From NCBI RefSeq assembly GCF_003201605.1, contig NZ_QJJR01000001.1, positions 186,001 to 250,000 of the forward strand: DNA of 64,000 nucleotides. Reading direction: 5' to 3'. Shown one piece after another: positions 7,671 through 16,935 of this stretch. Every line of letters begins with the position of its first letter. Within the stretch, counting starts at the first letter, position 1. The notes under the pieces are model-generated. The model was not told the origin of the DNA. It was given only the letters and a program-made list of their open reading frames with translations, and ran no database searches. Made by a program: the position numbers and the translations under genes. Source of the DNA: Streptohalobacillus salinus. Lineage in GTDB: Bacteria > Bacillota > Bacilli > Bacillales > Amphibacillaceae.

Positions 7671-9587
7671 ATGGATATACATAACACAGTAGACCTAGAG
7701 GCATTAAAAGCTTTTCATACAGAAGCACTGTACAACAGTTATGACTACTTTGGTGCGCATGTAATTGAACAAAACGGAAAAAAAGGCGTGCTTTTTTTGG
7801 TATGGGCCCCGAGTGCAGAGGCCGTTTCACTGGTTGGAACCTTTAATTATTGGAATGACGAAGCTAACCCGATGGATCGCGTAACCGATACCGGTGTTTG
7901 GGGTGCTTTTTTCCCTGACATTACAACTGGTGAAGTTTATAAATATAAGATTTTCACCGCAGATGGACGAGCGATTTATAAGTCAGATCCTTATGCGTTC
8001 TTTTCTGAAGTAAGGCCAGATACGTCGTCGGTTGTGTTTGACCTTAACCAATTTACTTGGTCTGATGATAAATGGCTTGAAAAGCGACAAAACTTTAACC
8101 CTTATCAATCACCGATTAATATCTATGAACTCCACTTAGGTTCTTGGATGATGAAAGAAAAAGGTAAGTTTGATAACGAAGCATTTAAATCAGTGGATCC
8201 AAGCAGTTTTTACAACTACCGCGAAATTGCTGACGAGTTGGTCCCTTATCTAAAAGAGATGAACTATAACTATATCGAAGTGCTGCCACTGACTGAACAT
8301 CCTTTTGATGGCTCTTGGGGCTATCAAGTCACGGGTTACTTTAGCATGACGAGTCGTTACGGTACGCCGGAAGATTTGATGTATTTAATTGACCAATGCC
8401 ATGCGGCTGGGATTGGGGTAATCTTTGATTGGGTACCCGGACATTTTTGTCGTGATGAACACGGCTTGATGTACTTTGACGGCACGGAATTATATGGCGG
8501 CATTGACCACCCAAACTGGGGGACGAAAAAATTTAACTTTGAAAAATCGGAAGTACGAAACTTCTTGATTTCAAACGCTTGCTTCTTCTTCGAGAAATTC
8601 CATATTGATGGCATTCGTGTTGATGGGGTAACGTCGATATTGCAGTTGAACTTTGGCATGGACCATGAACCCTACCGAAATCAAGAGGGTGGCATGGAAG
8701 ACTCATGGGGGATTGCGTTCCTTAAGGAACTCAATCAAGAAATATTTAAACGCTATCCGTTTGCGATCATGGCAGCAGAAGAATCATCCAGTTGGCCTCT
8801 TGTGACCTATCCGGTTGATAAGGGTGGCCTTGGCTTTAACTATAAATGGAAGATGGGTTGGATGAATGATACCCTTGATTACATTGAACTTGATCCATTG
8901 TTTAGAAAAGGAAGTCATGACAAAATAACCTTCTCCATGCACTACGGGTATAGCGAAAACTTTATTTTACCCTTCTCTCATGACGAAGTTGTTCATGGGA
9001 AGAAATCTCTGATTGATAAGGCTTTCGGTACCTACGAAGAAAAGTTTAAAACATTGAAGTTATTGATGATGTACCAAATCACACATCCAGGTAAGAAACT
9101 CAATTTCATGGGGAATGAGATCGGGCAATTTTTAGAATGGCGTTACTATGAGCCGGTCGAATGGTTCTTATTGGATTACCCCATTCACGAAGAACAACGT
9201 CAATTTAATCAAGCGCTCAATCGTTTATACCTAACTGAACCAAGCTTATTTATTAAAGATCACGACCCTGATGGTTTCCGCTGGGTAGATGCAGATAATC
9301 GTGACCAGAGCATTTATAGTTACTTGCGACTTAGTAGTGATGAGGATTACATTCATGTTGTGCTTAACTTCACACCAGTCGCATATGAAGGATTTAGAAT
9401 AGGTGTTAAGGATGAAGGGGAATACCGGATCATGTTTAATACATCCACCCACCCGTACCGCAATAAAAATTATAAATATGTAAAATCCGAAGCCAAACCG
9501 ATGCACGGGTTTAAACAATCGATTGTCTTGCCGCTAGGAGGTTTGGAAGGATTGATCATAAAAAAGAAGCGAGTCGTTAGAAAATAA
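7671..9587 (+). CDS. glgB: 1,4-alpha-glucan branching enzyme
   Basis: 638 residues. The ATG at 7671 follows AAAGGTGGG; an in-frame GTG at 7659 is inside that ribosome site. GlgB cuts alpha-1,4 chains and rejoins them as alpha-1,6 branches in glycogen. An N-terminal CBM48-type beta domain (~35-130) precedes a GH13 barrel. The four GH13 regions are visible: DWVPGHF, GIRVDGVTS with nucleophile D318, MAAEESS with acid/base E370, and FSHDEVVHGK. Length matches bacterial GlgB. First gene of a tight five-gene glycogen operon with 59 bases to the next gene. Confidence 0.97.
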   Translation: MDIHNTVDLEALKAFHTEALYNSYDYFGAHVIEQNGKKGVLFLVWAPSAEAVSLVGTFNYWNDEANPMDRVTDTGVWGAFFPDITTGEVYKYKIFTADGRAIYKSDPYAFFSEVRPDTSSVVFDLNQFTWSDDKWLEKRQNFNPYQSPINIYELHLGSWMMKEKGKFDNEAFKSVDPSSFYNYREIADELVPYLKEMNYNYIEVLPLTEHPFDGSWGYQVTGYFSMTSRYGTPEDLMYLIDQCHAAGIGVIFDWVPGHFCRDEHGLMYFDGTELYGGIDHPNWGTKKFNFEKSEVRNFLISNACFFFEKFHIDGIRVDGVTSILQLNFGMDHEPYRNQEGGMEDSWGIAFLKELNQEIFKRYPFAIMAAEESSSWPLVTYPVDKGGLGFNYKWKMGWMNDTLDYIELDPLFRKGSHDKITFSMHYGYSENFILPFSHDEVVHGKKSLIDKAFGTYEEKFKTLKLLMMYQITHPGKKLNFMGNEIGQFLEWRYYEPVEWFLLDYPIHEEQRQFNQALNRLYLTEPSLFIKDHDPDGFRWVDADNRDQSIYSYLRLSSDEDYIHVVLNFTPVAYEGFRIGVKDEGEYRIMFNTSTHPYRNKNYKYVKSEAKPMHGFKQSIVLPLGGLEGLIIKKKRVVRK

Positions 9588-9646
9588 CGATTTAGAATTC
9601 AAAACACATTAATGGTTAGATAGACAGACTGAAGGGGAGAGCTTTC

Positions 9647-11785
9647 ATGAGTAGTAAGCACACAAAAACATTTGAACCCTATCAATTATTTCTTGATCAG
9701 TATGTGAAGAAATTAGGGCCAATCGATGAATTGGAAGGATTCAAAGTTAGGCCAGGTTTTTTTGATGAGTACGGCGCAACGGTTATTCCAGGAGGGGTTA
9801 GTTTCACCGTTCATTCACAGCATGCGACCAGCTTTAAATTGGCACTGTTTGAACGGCAAGCTGAAGAACCCTATGCGATCTTACCCTTCCCAGAATCATA
9901 CCGAGTCGGTAATGTCTATTCGATGATCGTATTTGGTGTTGATATTGAAGCCTTTGAATATGCGTATCTTGTCGATGGGCCGTATGAACCGAGAAAAGGC
10001 CAAATATTCGATGACTCCAATTATTTACTTGATCCGTATGCAAAAGCAGTCACTGGGCAAAGCGAGTGGGGCGTTACGCCACCCTATGGCATGACCTACC
10101 GAGCGCGTGTCGTTTCAAGTGATTTTGACTGGAAGAAATCACGGTCACCACACATACCGATGGAGGACCTAATTATTTATGAACTCCACGTTCGTGGGTT
10201 TACTAAAGATAAAAGTTCCAACGTAAAACATCCAGGGACATTTAATGGCTTGAAGGAAAAGATTCCTTATCTTAAAGAGTTAGGTGTAAATGCGGTGGAG
10301 CTGATGCCCATTTTTGAATTTGATGAGATGAGTGGCATGCGAAACCATAAAGGTAAACGGCTATATGATTATTGGGGCTACAATCCGATTTCTTTTTTCG
10401 CACCAAATACTGCTTATAATTCTGACATTGAATACAATCATGAAGGCACCGAACTAAAAAAAATGATTAAAAAATTACATGATAATGGGATTGAAGTAAT
10501 TCTGGATGTGGTCTTCAATCATACTGCAGAAGGTAATGAGCAAGGCCCTAGTATCAATTTAAAAGGCTTTGATAACAGTGTGTATTACATGTTAACGCCA
10601 GATGGTCAATACTTTAATTTTAGTGGCTGTGGCAATACCTTGAATTGTAATCACCCAATCGTCAGGCGAATGATCATCGATTGTTTACGACACTGGGTGA
10701 TTGAGTATCGCATCGATGGTTTCCGTTTTGATTTAGCTTCAATTCTTGGGCGAAATGAAGATGGTTCACCAATGAATAATCCACCGCTCTTACAAAACTT
10801 AGCCTTTGATCCCGTACTATCTGAAGTTAAACTGATTGCTGAAGCATGGGATGCCGGTGGACTTTATCAAGTCGGTTCTTTTCCCGACTGGAATCGCTGG
10901 TCGGAATGGAATGGGAAATATCGTGATGATTTGAGAGAATACCTCAAAGGTGAGCCAGGGTTAAGTCACACGGTATGTGATCGAATTGCTGGTTCGGTCG
11001 ATTTATATCCACCTGAATCACGAAGTAATTCGGCATCAGTGAATTTTCTCACCTGTCATGATGGCTTTACGCTTTATGATTTATATAGCTATAACGAGAA
11101 ACATAATGAAGCAAATGGTTGGAATAATACTGACGGTGAAAATGATAATCATGCATGGAACTGCGGTATCGAGGGAGAAACAGATGATCCTCGAGTTATT
11201 AAATTACGTCATCGGATGATCAGAAATGCCTTTACTACATTACTTATGAGCCGAGGTACACCGATGATAACGCAAGGCGATGAATTTTTACGGACTCAAT
11301 TCGGTAACAATAACGCATATTGTCAGGATAATGAAATTTCTTGGGTTGATTGGACTTTAAAAGAAAAAAATCAAGACATGGTTAATTTTGTTAAACATCT
11401 GATCACGATTAGGAAAAGTCATCCAATCCTCAGACGACAAACACAGCCTGCCAAATCAGGTTATCCTCCGTATTCTAAACATGGGGTAGATGCTTGGTAC
11501 TTGTCAGATTGGGAGGCGGTGCGCGTGCATGGCGTCATGTTTAGTGGACGTGACATCACTGGTGAAAAGGATGATTATTGCTACATTGCAATGAATAGCC
11601 ACTGGGAGAATCATATGTTGGAATTGCCAACGCTACCGGAACCGTATCAGTGGCAGCTACATGTTGACACAAGTCGACCAACGACGCGCGCGTGTATATT
11701 AGCAGAGCATTTAGAACCCATTGAATCGTCACATGTGGAAATTGAAGGGAGAAGTTCCTTAGTGTTTTTCTCGCATCGTCATTAA
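9647..11785 (+). CDS. glgX: GlgX/isoamylase-type glycogen debranching enzyme
   Basis: 712 residues; start ATG after AAGGGGAGAG. A GH13 enzyme of the isoamylase/GlgX/TreX group that hydrolyses alpha-1,6 links. After an N-terminal CBM48-like region, region I reads DVVFNHTAEG (D287), region II GFRFDLASI with nucleophile D362, region III LIAEAWDAGG with E399, and region IV FLTCHDGFTLYDL. The IAEAWDAGG and NCNHP motifs are typical of this group rather than of pullulanases. B. subtilis lacks it in glgBCDAP, so this operon has a different content, with debranching placed between glgB and glgC. Exact specificity (GlgX versus isoamylase) is not decidable by eye. Confidence 0.88.
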   Translation: MSSKHTKTFEPYQLFLDQYVKKLGPIDELEGFKVRPGFFDEYGATVIPGGVSFTVHSQHATSFKLALFERQAEEPYAILPFPESYRVGNVYSMIVFGVDIEAFEYAYLVDGPYEPRKGQIFDDSNYLLDPYAKAVTGQSEWGVTPPYGMTYRARVVSSDFDWKKSRSPHIPMEDLIIYELHVRGFTKDKSSNVKHPGTFNGLKEKIPYLKELGVNAVELMPIFEFDEMSGMRNHKGKRLYDYWGYNPISFFAPNTAYNSDIEYNHEGTELKKMIKKLHDNGIEVILDVVFNHTAEGNEQGPSINLKGFDNSVYYMLTPDGQYFNFSGCGNTLNCNHPIVRRMIIDCLRHWVIEYRIDGFRFDLASILGRNEDGSPMNNPPLLQNLAFDPVLSEVKLIAEAWDAGGLYQVGSFPDWNRWSEWNGKYRDDLREYLKGEPGLSHTVCDRIAGSVDLYPPESRSNSASVNFLTCHDGFTLYDLYSYNEKHNEANGWNNTDGENDNHAWNCGIEGETDDPRVIKLRHRMIRNAFTTLLMSRGTPMITQGDEFLRTQFGNNNAYCQDNEISWVDWTLKEKNQDMVNFVKHLITIRKSHPILRRQTQPAKSGYPPYSKHGVDAWYLSDWEAVRVHGVMFSGRDITGEKDDYCYIAMNSHWENHMLELPTLPEPYQWQLHVDTSRPTTRACILAEHLEPIESSHVEIEGRSSLVFFSHRH

Positions 11786-11845
11786 TTTGGCCCTGTGAGT
11801 AAAATAGATGCAACATCACAAAATGAGTTGGGGGAGGCTAAACTT

Positions 11846-12976
11846 ATGAAAAAGACAGATGCAATTGCGATGCTCTTGGCAGGGGGTCAAGGGACACGCT
11901 TAGAAGATTTAACCTTAAAAAATGCAAAGCCTGGTGTCATGTTCGGTGGGAAATACCGGATCATTGATTTCAGTCTAAGTAACTGTTTCCATTCTGAGAT
12001 TTACACTGTGGGGGTCATGACCCAGTATAAACCACTTTTGTTAAATCGCTATATTGGAAACGGGAATGCCTGGGCCTTGGATAAAGTTAATCAAGGTGCA
12101 TATATTCTTCCACCTTATATGCGTGAGGACCATGCCGAATGGTATCGAGGAACAGCAGATGCTGTCTATCAAAACTTTGAGTTTATCGAAATGTATGACC
12201 CAGAATATGTGGTCATCTTATCAGGGGATCACATTTATCAAATGAATTATCGCCCAATGATTGAACAAGCGAAGGAAAAAGATGCTGATTTAACCATTTG
12301 TGTGCGAACTGTCCCGTGGGAAGAGACGTTCCGCTTCGGTATCGTTGATACAAATGAAGAGATGCGCATTGTAGACTTTCAAGAGAAACCGAAAGATGCG
12401 AAAAACAACATGGCCTCGATGGGGATTTATGTGTTTAAATGGTCTGTTCTGAAGGAAGCACTTGAAAAAGATCATTACGATGATGCATCACAAAAAGATT
12501 TTGGCCATGATGTCATTCCACGTCTACTTAACGAAGAAAAAAACATTTTCGCCTATTTATTTGATGGGTATTGGCGTGATGTTGGAACGGTCGATAGTTA
12601 CTATCAAGCGAACATGGATTTGCTTGACCAACGCGACGATTTAGATTTAACCAAAGACAAATTACGTGTCTATTCAAATAATGAGAACCGCGAACCTCAC
12701 TTTGTGACAAAAGAAGCGAATGTGTCCAACAGTCTAATTGCCGATGGTTCTTATATTGCTGGGACAGTTAAACATTCCGTTTTAAGCCGTGATGTCATTG
12801 TTGAAGAAGGAGCTGTCGTCGAGGATGCGATTTTATTTGGCAATGTTCGGATTAAAAAAGGTGCGGTTGTGACACGGACGATTGTTTCTTACAACGTGGT
12901 TGTCGATGAAAACGAAATTGTCGGACAAAAAGATTCCGAAAATGTCACACTTTACACAGGGGAGGCATCGTCATGA
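11846..12976 (+). CDS. glgC: Glucose-1-phosphate adenylyltransferase, catalytic subunit
   Basis: 376 residues; ATG 11846 follows GGGGAGG, while an in-frame GTG at 11795 has no ribosome site. GlgC makes ADP-glucose from ATP and glucose-1-phosphate, the committed step of glycogen synthesis. The nucleotide-binding signature LAGGQGTRL (residues 11-19), [15 protein letters not shown], and the C-terminal left-handed beta-helix repeats ([14 protein letters not shown]...) are all present. It overlaps glgD by ATGA, so translation is probably coupled and the two products likely form one hetero-oligomer. Confidence 0.96.
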   Translation: MKKTDAIAMLLAGGQGTRLEDLTLKNAKPGVMFGGKYRIIDFSLSNCFHSEIYTVGVMTQYKPLLLNRYIGNGNAWALDKVNQGAYILPPYMREDHAEWYRGTADAVYQNFEFIEMYDPEYVVILSGDHIYQMNYRPMIEQAKEKDADLTICVRTVPWEETFRFGIVDTNEEMRIVDFQEKPKDAKNNMASMGIYVFKWSVLKEALEKDHYDDASQKDFGHDVIPRLLNEEKNIFAYLFDGYWRDVGTVDSYYQANMDLLDQRDDLDLTKDKLRVYSNNENREPHFVTKEANVSNSLIADGSYIAGTVKHSVLSRDVIVEEGAVVEDAILFGNVRIKKGAVVTRTIVSYNVVVDENEIVGQKDSENVTLYTGEASS

Positions 12977-14088
12977 AAAAAGCAGTGGGTATTATCGTTA
13001 ATAGCTCAAACCAATTAGATTTGGATGAATTGATTCAATATCGTAGTATTCATACGATTCCATTTGGTGGGAAATATCGTTTGATTGATTTTCCTTTATC
13101 CAATTTAGTGAATATGACCGCCGATCTCTATGTCGGTGTGATGGGCTCTTATAATTATCGTTCGCTCGTCGATCACTTGAAGCAAGGTCAAGACTGGAAC
13201 CTTTCCCGTAAAAGTAATGATTTACTCATCTTGCAAGGGGATCGTTCAGCCAAAATAGGTCGAGTCAGTCGGATTTCTATTCAAGACTTTATTGACAACA
13301 GTGCCTTCTTTCATAAATTACCAGATACTGTCGAACACATCGTCATTAGTGGCACGAATGTGATTGCCAATATTGATATGAAACATGTGATTGAAACGCA
13401 TGAAGGTAATGATGCGGATGTGACCATGTTGTATAAACATGATTATCAAGGGATGATCATGAATAAAGAAGTCCATTTAGATTTAGAAGAAGGCAAAGTC
13501 ATTGACATTTTTGAAAATCATGAGCGTGAAACGTCAGGCGATCTCTTTATCGATACCCTGGTGATAAAAAAGAATTTGTTCATGGAAATTTTAGATGAAG
13601 CGAAGAAAAGAGGGTTGATTGATTTTATTGATTTATTGAAACATTGCCTTGATGACTGTAAAGTCATGGGTTATGCAATTCCCGGCTATGTAAAAATCAT
13701 AAATTCAATTCAAAGTTATTATGAGGCGTCGCTTGAGCTACTCGAGTGTGATGTCCACAGGGAACTATTTAAAAATGAACGAAAAATTTATACCAAAGCA
13801 AAAGATAATCACCCAACCGTTTATGGAAAAGATGCTAGTGTTAAACAAGCGATGGTGGCTAGTGGAGCCGTAGTAAATGGGACGGTTGAACAAAGTATTG
13901 TTTTCCGGAATGCACGGATTGAAAAGGGTGCGAAAATAAAGAATAGTATCATTATGCAAGGTGCAATTGTTGAAGAAGAAGCGGTTGTTGTGAATGCGAT
14001 TTTGGATAAGAATGCTGTCGTGAAAAAGGGGCAATTCATTACCAGCTCAACGACAGAACCGATTTTAATTAAACGAAAAGAACAATAA
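12973..14088 (+). CDS. glgD: GlgD, non-catalytic ADP-glucose pyrophosphorylase subunit
   Basis: 371 residues, homologous to GlgC but lacking the N-terminal GGxGxRL nucleotide loop: the region reads [15 protein letters not shown] instead. [15 protein letters not shown] and the C-terminal beta-helix ([24 protein letters not shown]) are kept. In Geobacillus and B. subtilis GlgD is a low-activity partner that raises GlgC activity in a GlgCD complex. The start overlaps the glgC stop by four bases; the ribosome site GGGGAGG lies in the glgC end. Confidence 0.94.
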   Translation: MKKAVGIIVNSSNQLDLDELIQYRSIHTIPFGGKYRLIDFPLSNLVNMTADLYVGVMGSYNYRSLVDHLKQGQDWNLSRKSNDLLILQGDRSAKIGRVSRISIQDFIDNSAFFHKLPDTVEHIVISGTNVIANIDMKHVIETHEGNDADVTMLYKHDYQGMIMNKEVHLDLEEGKVIDIFENHERETSGDLFIDTLVIKKNLFMEILDEAKKRGLIDFIDLLKHCLDDCKVMGYAIPGYVKIINSIQSYYEASLELLECDVHRELFKNERKIYTKAKDNHPTVYGKDASVKQAMVASGAVVNGTVEQSIVFRNARIEKGAKIKNSIIMQGAIVEEEAVVVNAILDKNAVVKKGQFITSSTTEPILIKRKEQ

Positions 14089-14096
14089 GGAGCTGA

Positions 14097-15518
14097 GTGA
14101 GGGTGAAAATATTATATGCAACTTCTGAAGCTTTTCCATTTGCGAAAAGCGGAGGACTAGGGGACGTTGCTGGTGCATTGCCGAAAACATTAAAGAAAAA
14201 TAATGTCGACATTCGCGCTGTCATGCCACTGTACAAAGATATTCCAGAACATTATAAAGAGAAGATGGAGAAGATTGGGGAGTTCGATGTCCAGTTAAAT
14301 TGGAGAAATCAGCCGTGTGAATTATACGTGTTGAAGCATGATAATGTTTTTTGGTACTTCATTAAAAATGATTACTACTTTGGCCGCAGCGGGCTTTATG
14401 GTTATTATGATGAAGCGGAACGCTTCTTGTTCTTTTCAAAAGCGACTTTGACCTTTTTACCATTGTTTGATTTTTGTCCGAATATCATTCACTGCAATGA
14501 TTGGCAAACCGCTGCGATTCCGATGCTGTTGAACAAACAAGTCGGCATCGGTTGTGGTCATCAAGTCAAAACGGTACTGACCATTCACAACATTAAATAT
14601 CAAGGGGTTTATGGCGCAGAGACGCTGTTTGAATTATTAGGTCTATATCCAAACGATATCACCAGTGAACTTGAGTTTAACGGTGCGATCAACATTTTAA
14701 AAGCGGGTATTTACTATTCTGATTATGTCACAACTGTTTCACCGACCTATGCAGAAGAACTGGAACATGCTTATTTTGCAGAAGGACTGGACGGTGTCAT
14801 TCGTGATGTGAAATGGAAGATGCGTGGGATATTAAATGGGGTTGATTATGATCTCTTTAACCCAAAAACCGATCAAGCGCTCTACAAAAATTATGATACT
14901 TTCGCAGGGAAGCAGGAAAATAAACAAGCATTCTGTGAAGAATATGATTTAGATCCCGAGAAGTTAACGATTGGGATGGTGACACGTCTCGTTGAGCTAA
15001 AAGGCATTGACCTCGTGATGCGCATGATTGAAGATATCATGGAAGAAGATGTACAGCTTGTCTTATTAGGTACAGGAGAGTATCACTATGAGGAGTTCTT
15101 CAAGTATGTAGCGGATCGTTGGCCGAGACAAACGTCAATTCATATTCGTTTTAGTAATGAGATGGCATCAAAGATTTATGCGGCAAGTGATGTCTTTCTG
15201 ATGCCTTCCCGTGTTGAACCGTGTGGCTTAAGTCAGATCATTGCCTTGAAGTATGGAACACTACCGATCGTAAATCGAACCGGTGGTCTCAATGATACGG
15301 TAAACCATATCGATCTTGAAAAAGAAACTGGGACTGGTTTTATCTTTGACCATTATAATGCCCATGAAATGTATGAACAAATCAAACGAGCAAATGAACT
15401 CTATCAAGATAAAAAAGTCTGGGAGACTTATGTCAAACAAGCATTTGCCGCCAACTTTGATTGGGAAAAACAAGCGATTAAATACTTTAATGTTTATAAA
15501 ACAGTTGACATGAAGTGA
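14097..15518 (+). CDS. glgA: Glycogen synthase (ADP-glucose)
   Basis: 473 residues, GT5 family. It adds glucose from ADP-glucose to the glycogen chain. The ADP-glucose-binding KSGGLGDVAGALP motif is at residues 17-29, with HCNDWQTAAIP and the C-terminal MPSRVEPCGLSQIIALKYGT that binds the donor. Start is GTG at 14097, 5 bases after AAGGAG; a second GTG at 14103 would give the more usual MKILYATSE start and cannot be excluded. Last gene of the operon, followed by a terminator; no glycogen phosphorylase gene follows, unlike B. subtilis glgBCDAP. Confidence 0.96.
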   Translation: MRVKILYATSEAFPFAKSGGLGDVAGALPKTLKKNNVDIRAVMPLYKDIPEHYKEKMEKIGEFDVQLNWRNQPCELYVLKHDNVFWYFIKNDYYFGRSGLYGYYDEAERFLFFSKATLTFLPLFDFCPNIIHCNDWQTAAIPMLLNKQVGIGCGHQVKTVLTIHNIKYQGVYGAETLFELLGLYPNDITSELEFNGAINILKAGIYYSDYVTTVSPTYAEELEHAYFAEGLDGVIRDVKWKMRGILNGVDYDLFNPKTDQALYKNYDTFAGKQENKQAFCEEYDLDPEKLTIGMVTRLVELKGIDLVMRMIEDIMEEDVQLVLLGTGEYHYEEFFKYVADRWPRQTSIHIRFSNEMASKIYAASDVFLMPSRVEPCGLSQIIALKYGTLPIVNRTGGLNDTVNHIDLEKETGTGFIFDHYNAHEMYEQIKRANELYQDKKVWETYVKQAFAANFDWEKQAIKYFNVYKTVDMK

Positions 15519-15522
15519 GATT

Positions 15523-15562
15523 AACAAGCAGTGAAGGGAAAGCACCTTCATTGCTTGTTTAT
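15523..15562 (+). terminator. Terminator of the glycogen operon
   Basis: AACAAGCAGTGAAGG pairs with CCTTCATTGCTTGTT with one mismatch, just after the glgA stop. Confidence 0.85.
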
Positions 15563-15678
15563 GTTGCATTTAACGACGGTTACGATCGTTTTTGGTCGCG
15601 AGAAAACGTGGGCTGTCTTCAAAAACAAAGACGGTTAATTCGGACGAGCTGGTAACACCTGGTGTTTAAGCACAACCG

Positions 15679-15692
15679 TGTAAGCGAATTCA
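15679..15692. promoter_or_regulatory. CcpA cre site upstream of scrR
   Basis: TGTAAGCGAATTCA fits the cre consensus TGNAARCGNWWWCA at every position. It ends 19 bases before the scrR -35 box. This predicts catabolite control of the sucrose regulon; binding is inferred. Confidence 0.75.
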
Positions 15693-15711
15693 ATTTTTTA
15701 AGGAAAACCTA

Positions 15712-15739
15712 TTGACAGCGAATTTAGATTTGCTATAAT
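15712..15739 (+). promoter_or_regulatory. Sigma-A promoter of scrR
   Basis: TTGACA (15712-15717), 16-base spacer, TATAAT (15734-15739) with a TGC extension: a near-consensus promoter. Confidence 0.85.
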
Positions 15740-15746
15740 ATGAATA

Positions 15747-15760
15747 TGAAATCGATTTCA
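15747..15760. promoter_or_regulatory. ScrR operator 1
   Basis: TGAAATCGATTTCA, a perfect 14-base palindrome with a central CG as in LacI-family operators. It begins 8 bases after the scrR -10 box, over the start point, so it should allow autorepression. The same 14 bases recur in front of scrA. Confidence 0.85.
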
Positions 15761-15797
15761 GGTATTTCATCAATGACGAAACAATAAGGTGAAGCAG

Positions 15798-16787
15798 ATG
15801 CGAATTAAAGATATTGCCAAGCTCGCAGGGGTCTCACCTGCGACCGTCTCACGAGTGATGAATAATAATGGTTATGTGAAAGAGGATAAACGGAAAGCTG
15901 TGCTTGAGGTAATTGAAGCGGTTGATTATCAACCAAATGAAATTGCAAAATCCTTAAAAAGCCAAAAGTCTCGTATGATTGGTGTAATTGTCCCGAAAAT
16001 CAGCACAGAAACAGCCAGTCGTGTTGTAGCGGGGGTAACCCACGTTGCAAAAACGGCAGGGTATCAAGTATTGATTGCGAATACCAATTTAGACATTGAA
16101 GAAGAAATTAAGTATTTGAAATTTCTTTCAAACAAATCAGTTGATGGCATTATTATGATGGGGACAGAAGTCACGGATCGTCATTTAGAAGTGATGAATA
16201 AATTGACAATTCCTATCGTGATATTAGGTCAAAAAGTTAGCGGCTATACTTCCATCATTCATAATGATTACGATGCAAGTTACCAAATGACCGAGTACTT
16301 AATTAATCAAGGCCATAAAGCAATTGGTTTTATTGGCGTTGATGAGAAGGATTACGCTGTGGGTGTGTTAAGAAAGAAAGGTTATCTCGATTGTTTAAGC
16401 GATTACAATCTTAATGGATCAGATGGACTTATCGCAATTGGAGATTTTGACATCGATACAGGGTTTAAGATGATGAAGAAGATTTTAGCTAAAAGCCAAC
16501 CTACCGCAGTTTTCGCTGTCACGGATCACTTGGCAATTGGTGCGATTCATGCACTGTTAGATCAGGGGTATCGCGTCCCAGAAGATATTTCTGTGGTTGG
16601 AATAGGTGACATTAAGTTAGCTGAGTATTTAAATCCACCACTGACAACGATGCATTATACATTTAAGACAAGTGGTCAAATGGCTGCCGAAGCTGTTTTT
16701 GATTTAATCGAAAACAACGCGCACAAAGGTGAACAATTAATGACTTCTTTTCAACTTAAAGAACGACGTAGTGTGAAGCACCTGTAG
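15798..16787 (+). CDS. scrR: LacI-family sucrose operon repressor
   Basis: 329 residues. ATG at 15798 is preceded by AATAAGGTG; a GTG at 15789 lies inside that site. The N-terminal helix-turn-helix MRIKDIAKLAGVSPATVSRVM is diagnostic of LacI/GalR proteins, and the rest is a periplasmic-binding-protein fold (GVIVPKIS, QGHKAIGFIG, AVTDHLAIGA). It presumably senses fructose, sucrose or a phosphate ester and binds the two identical palindromes flanking its own gene. Assignment to ScrR rests on the neighbouring sucrose genes. Ends at a terminator, so scrA is probably transcribed separately. Confidence 0.9.
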   Translation: MRIKDIAKLAGVSPATVSRVMNNNGYVKEDKRKAVLEVIEAVDYQPNEIAKSLKSQKSRMIGVIVPKISTETASRVVAGVTHVAKTAGYQVLIANTNLDIEEEIKYLKFLSNKSVDGIIMMGTEVTDRHLEVMNKLTIPIVILGQKVSGYTSIIHNDYDASYQMTEYLINQGHKAIGFIGVDEKDYAVGVLRKKGYLDCLSDYNLNGSDGLIAIGDFDIDTGFKMMKKILAKSQPTAVFAVTDHLAIGAIHALLDQGYRVPEDISVVGIGDIKLAEYLNPPLTTMHYTFKTSGQMAAEAVFDLIENNAHKGEQLMTSFQLKERRSVKHL

Positions 16788-16801
16788 ATACGGGAGTGTT
16801 T

Positions 16802-16826
16802 AAAAGGGACAAGCTGTCCTTTTTAA
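16802..16826 (+). terminator. Short terminator after scrR
   Basis: AAAAGGGACA and TGTCCTTTT form a stem with one bulged G around AGC, ending in T5. Operator 2 starts only 7 bases later. Confidence 0.7.
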
Positions 16827-16833
16827 ACTGATA

Positions 16834-16847
16834 TGAAATCGATTTCA
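16834..16847. promoter_or_regulatory. ScrR operator 2, upstream of scrA
   Basis: TGAAATCGATTTCA, identical to operator 1, 88 bases before the scrA ATG. No good promoter is visible: the best fit (a GGGACA/TGATAT pair ending at 16834) is weak and overlaps the terminator. Either scrA has a poor promoter here or it depends on read-through. Confidence 0.8.
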
Positions 16848-16935
16848 GCTTTGCGTGAATGGGGATGAAACATATGCATGGAACCCATGCAATGTCATCA
16901 TAGATTATGTGTTAAAAAATGAGGAGGTTAAAGAA

